From positions 62,001 to 126,000 of the forward strand of contig NZ_SWLG01000008.1 of assembly GCF_005747095.1 (NCBI RefSeq): 64,000 nt of DNA, written 5' to 3'. How positions within the stretch are numbered: the first letter of the stretch is position 1; each line of letters opens with the position of its first letter. A program made the position numbers and the translations under genes. Of the stretch, positions 63,323-64,000 are shown piece by piece. The notes beneath the pieces are model-generated. The model ran no database searches. It saw only the letters and a list, made by a program, of their open reading frames with translations, and had not been told where the DNA came from. This stretch comes from Exobacillus caeni. GTDB lineage: Bacteria > Bacillota > Bacilli > Bacillales > Guptibacillaceae.

Positions 63323-63790
63323 TTATTTAACGATGATCTTCATTGTCATCGCCTGATGCCCTGCACCGCAATATTCATTACATAACACCAGATATTCTCC
63401 TGGCTTATCAAATTTTTGCGAAATCTTTTGAATATATCCTGGCGGAACCATTGCATTTATATTTGTTCCTACCACCTGGAAACCGTGGACAACATCTTTT
63501 GAGGTTAAGGTAAAATGGACTGTAGAACCTGCTGGAATCTCTATTTCGTTCGGATTAAAACTAAAAATTTGCATTGTCATTACTGCCTCATATTCTTTTT
63601 CACCGACTTTTTTAAGACCTGGATTATCAAAAGGAGCAGTTTGATCTACTTTTTGCGGGTCAATCGTTTCCTGGTTACTGGGCGGTCCCATCCCAAGTGC
63701 GAATGTCTGATAACCTGTAATGAGCATGAAGCCAAGCAACATTCCAAAACTTATTGTCAGCCAAATGATTTCGGAGCGATGCATCTTCAT
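63323..63790 (-). CDS. cbaB: b(o/a)3-type cytochrome c oxidase subunit II
   Basis: This is 155 residues with a single N-terminal membrane helix (E-I-I-W-L-T-I-S-F-G-M-L-L-G-F-M-L) and a cupredoxin domain. The CuA ligands are V-V-H-G-F-Q-V and C-N-E-Y-C-G-A-G-H-Q-A-M: two Cys, two His and a Met. It accepts electrons from cytochrome c. Size fits the short ba3-type subunit II. ATG 63790 follows AGGAGGGTGACGAG and lies four bases after the small subunit. Confidence 0.95.
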   Translation of the reverse strand: MKMHRSEIIWLTISFGMLLGFMLITGYQTFALGMGPPSNQETIDPQKVDQTAPFDNPGLKKVGEKEYEAVMTMQIFSFNPNEIEIPAGSTVHFTLTSKDVVHGFQVVGTNINAMVPPGYIQKISQKFDKPGEYLVLCNEYCGAGHQAMTMKIIVK

Positions 63791-63794
63791 CTCG

Positions 63795-63935
63795 TCACCC
63801 TCCTATCCTGGACATATACAGCCAGAAGAACAGTACATAGGTAAGAAAAATAACTGCTCCTACAACACCGACTGAAAATATGGTCCCTTTGTTTGATAGT
63901 GACTCCGGAGTTTTTGCTTTCTTCTGGTGAGCCAT
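63795..63935 (-). CDS. Small ba3 oxidase subunit (IIa-like), 46 residues
   Basis: ATG 63935 is behind TAGGAGGTTGATTTTA. The product begins M-A-H-Q-K-K-A-K-T-P-E and has one membrane helix (V-G-V-V-G-A-V-I-F-L-T-Y-V-L-F-F-W-L), ending R-I-G-G. It stops just before cbaB. Its position and form match the single-helix subunit IIa of ba3 oxidases, which completes the subunit II helix hairpin. Confidence 0.75.
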   Translation of the reverse strand: MAHQKKAKTPESLSNKGTIFSVGVVGAVIFLTYVLFFWLYMSRIGG

Positions 63936-64000
63936 TAAAATCAACCTCCTAAATTGTGGTGTTACAGTAATCTTATATGAGAATTATTTTTAATGGCGTG

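Overview
The window is chromosomal DNA from a Gram-positive, endospore-forming member of the Bacillaceae (Bacillus/Fictibacillus-like). The evidence is AT-rich coding, strong AGGAGG-type ribosome binding sites with frequent TTG/GTG starts, an alpha/beta small acid-soluble spore protein, a YuzF protein, a manganese catalase of the spore-associated type, a KinB-like kinase, DNA topoisomerase IV (parE-parC) and a b(o/a)3-type terminal oxidase. No rRNA, tRNA, CRISPR array or insertion sequence was found. The species was not identified.

Layout. Positions 1-10044 look like the end of a defence-type island. They hold the 3' end of a PD-(D/E)XK nuclease gene, a large nuclease-like protein with a lysine-rich tail, a nuclease/DUF2075 helicase, an RloC/PrrC-like AAA ATPase with a CxxC hook, and a DUF4011 helicase truncated just after its Walker A motif. 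Positions 10083-24559 are ordinary accessory and housekeeping genes: a YdbC-like ssDNA-binding protein, UPF0316, a GC-rich amine oxidase, DegV, a HAD phosphatase, PhoX, an M6 protease, TspO, SelO, DUF2294 and an arginine deiminase-fold hydrolase. At 24731 lies a freestanding LAGLIDADG homing endonuclease whose promoter carries a LexA box in its spacer. Positions 25900-33400 hold small proteins, a lipoprotein amidohydrolase, a class V aminotransferase, a sporulation-type histidine kinase, a serine hydrolase and an SASP. Positions 33870-45000 are transporters, oxidoreductases and regulators, including an HTH / FAD-oxidase / half-MFS operon with its own operator and a decayed SLC13 transporter. 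Positions 45151-54640 contain a 5'-nucleotidase followed by a 127-nt palindrome, a ResA-like thioredoxin, YdjM, MazG, parEC with a consensus LexA box, and a DUF2087 regulator. Positions 54951-64000 hold an ABC-F protein, two exported or membrane-anchored proteins of unknown function, a hydrolase and the ba3 oxidase operon (small subunit, cbaB, cbaA, SCO chaperone, membrane protein).

Two loci carry SOS boxes: parEC, a known LexA target in Bacillus subtilis, and the homing endonuclease, which is unexpected. The most unusual parts are the left-end island, including the leader with a terminator hairpin in front of the RloC-like gene, the SOS-controlled homing endonuclease, and the long palindrome at 46597-46723. 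Family names come from recalling sequence patterns, with no database search.
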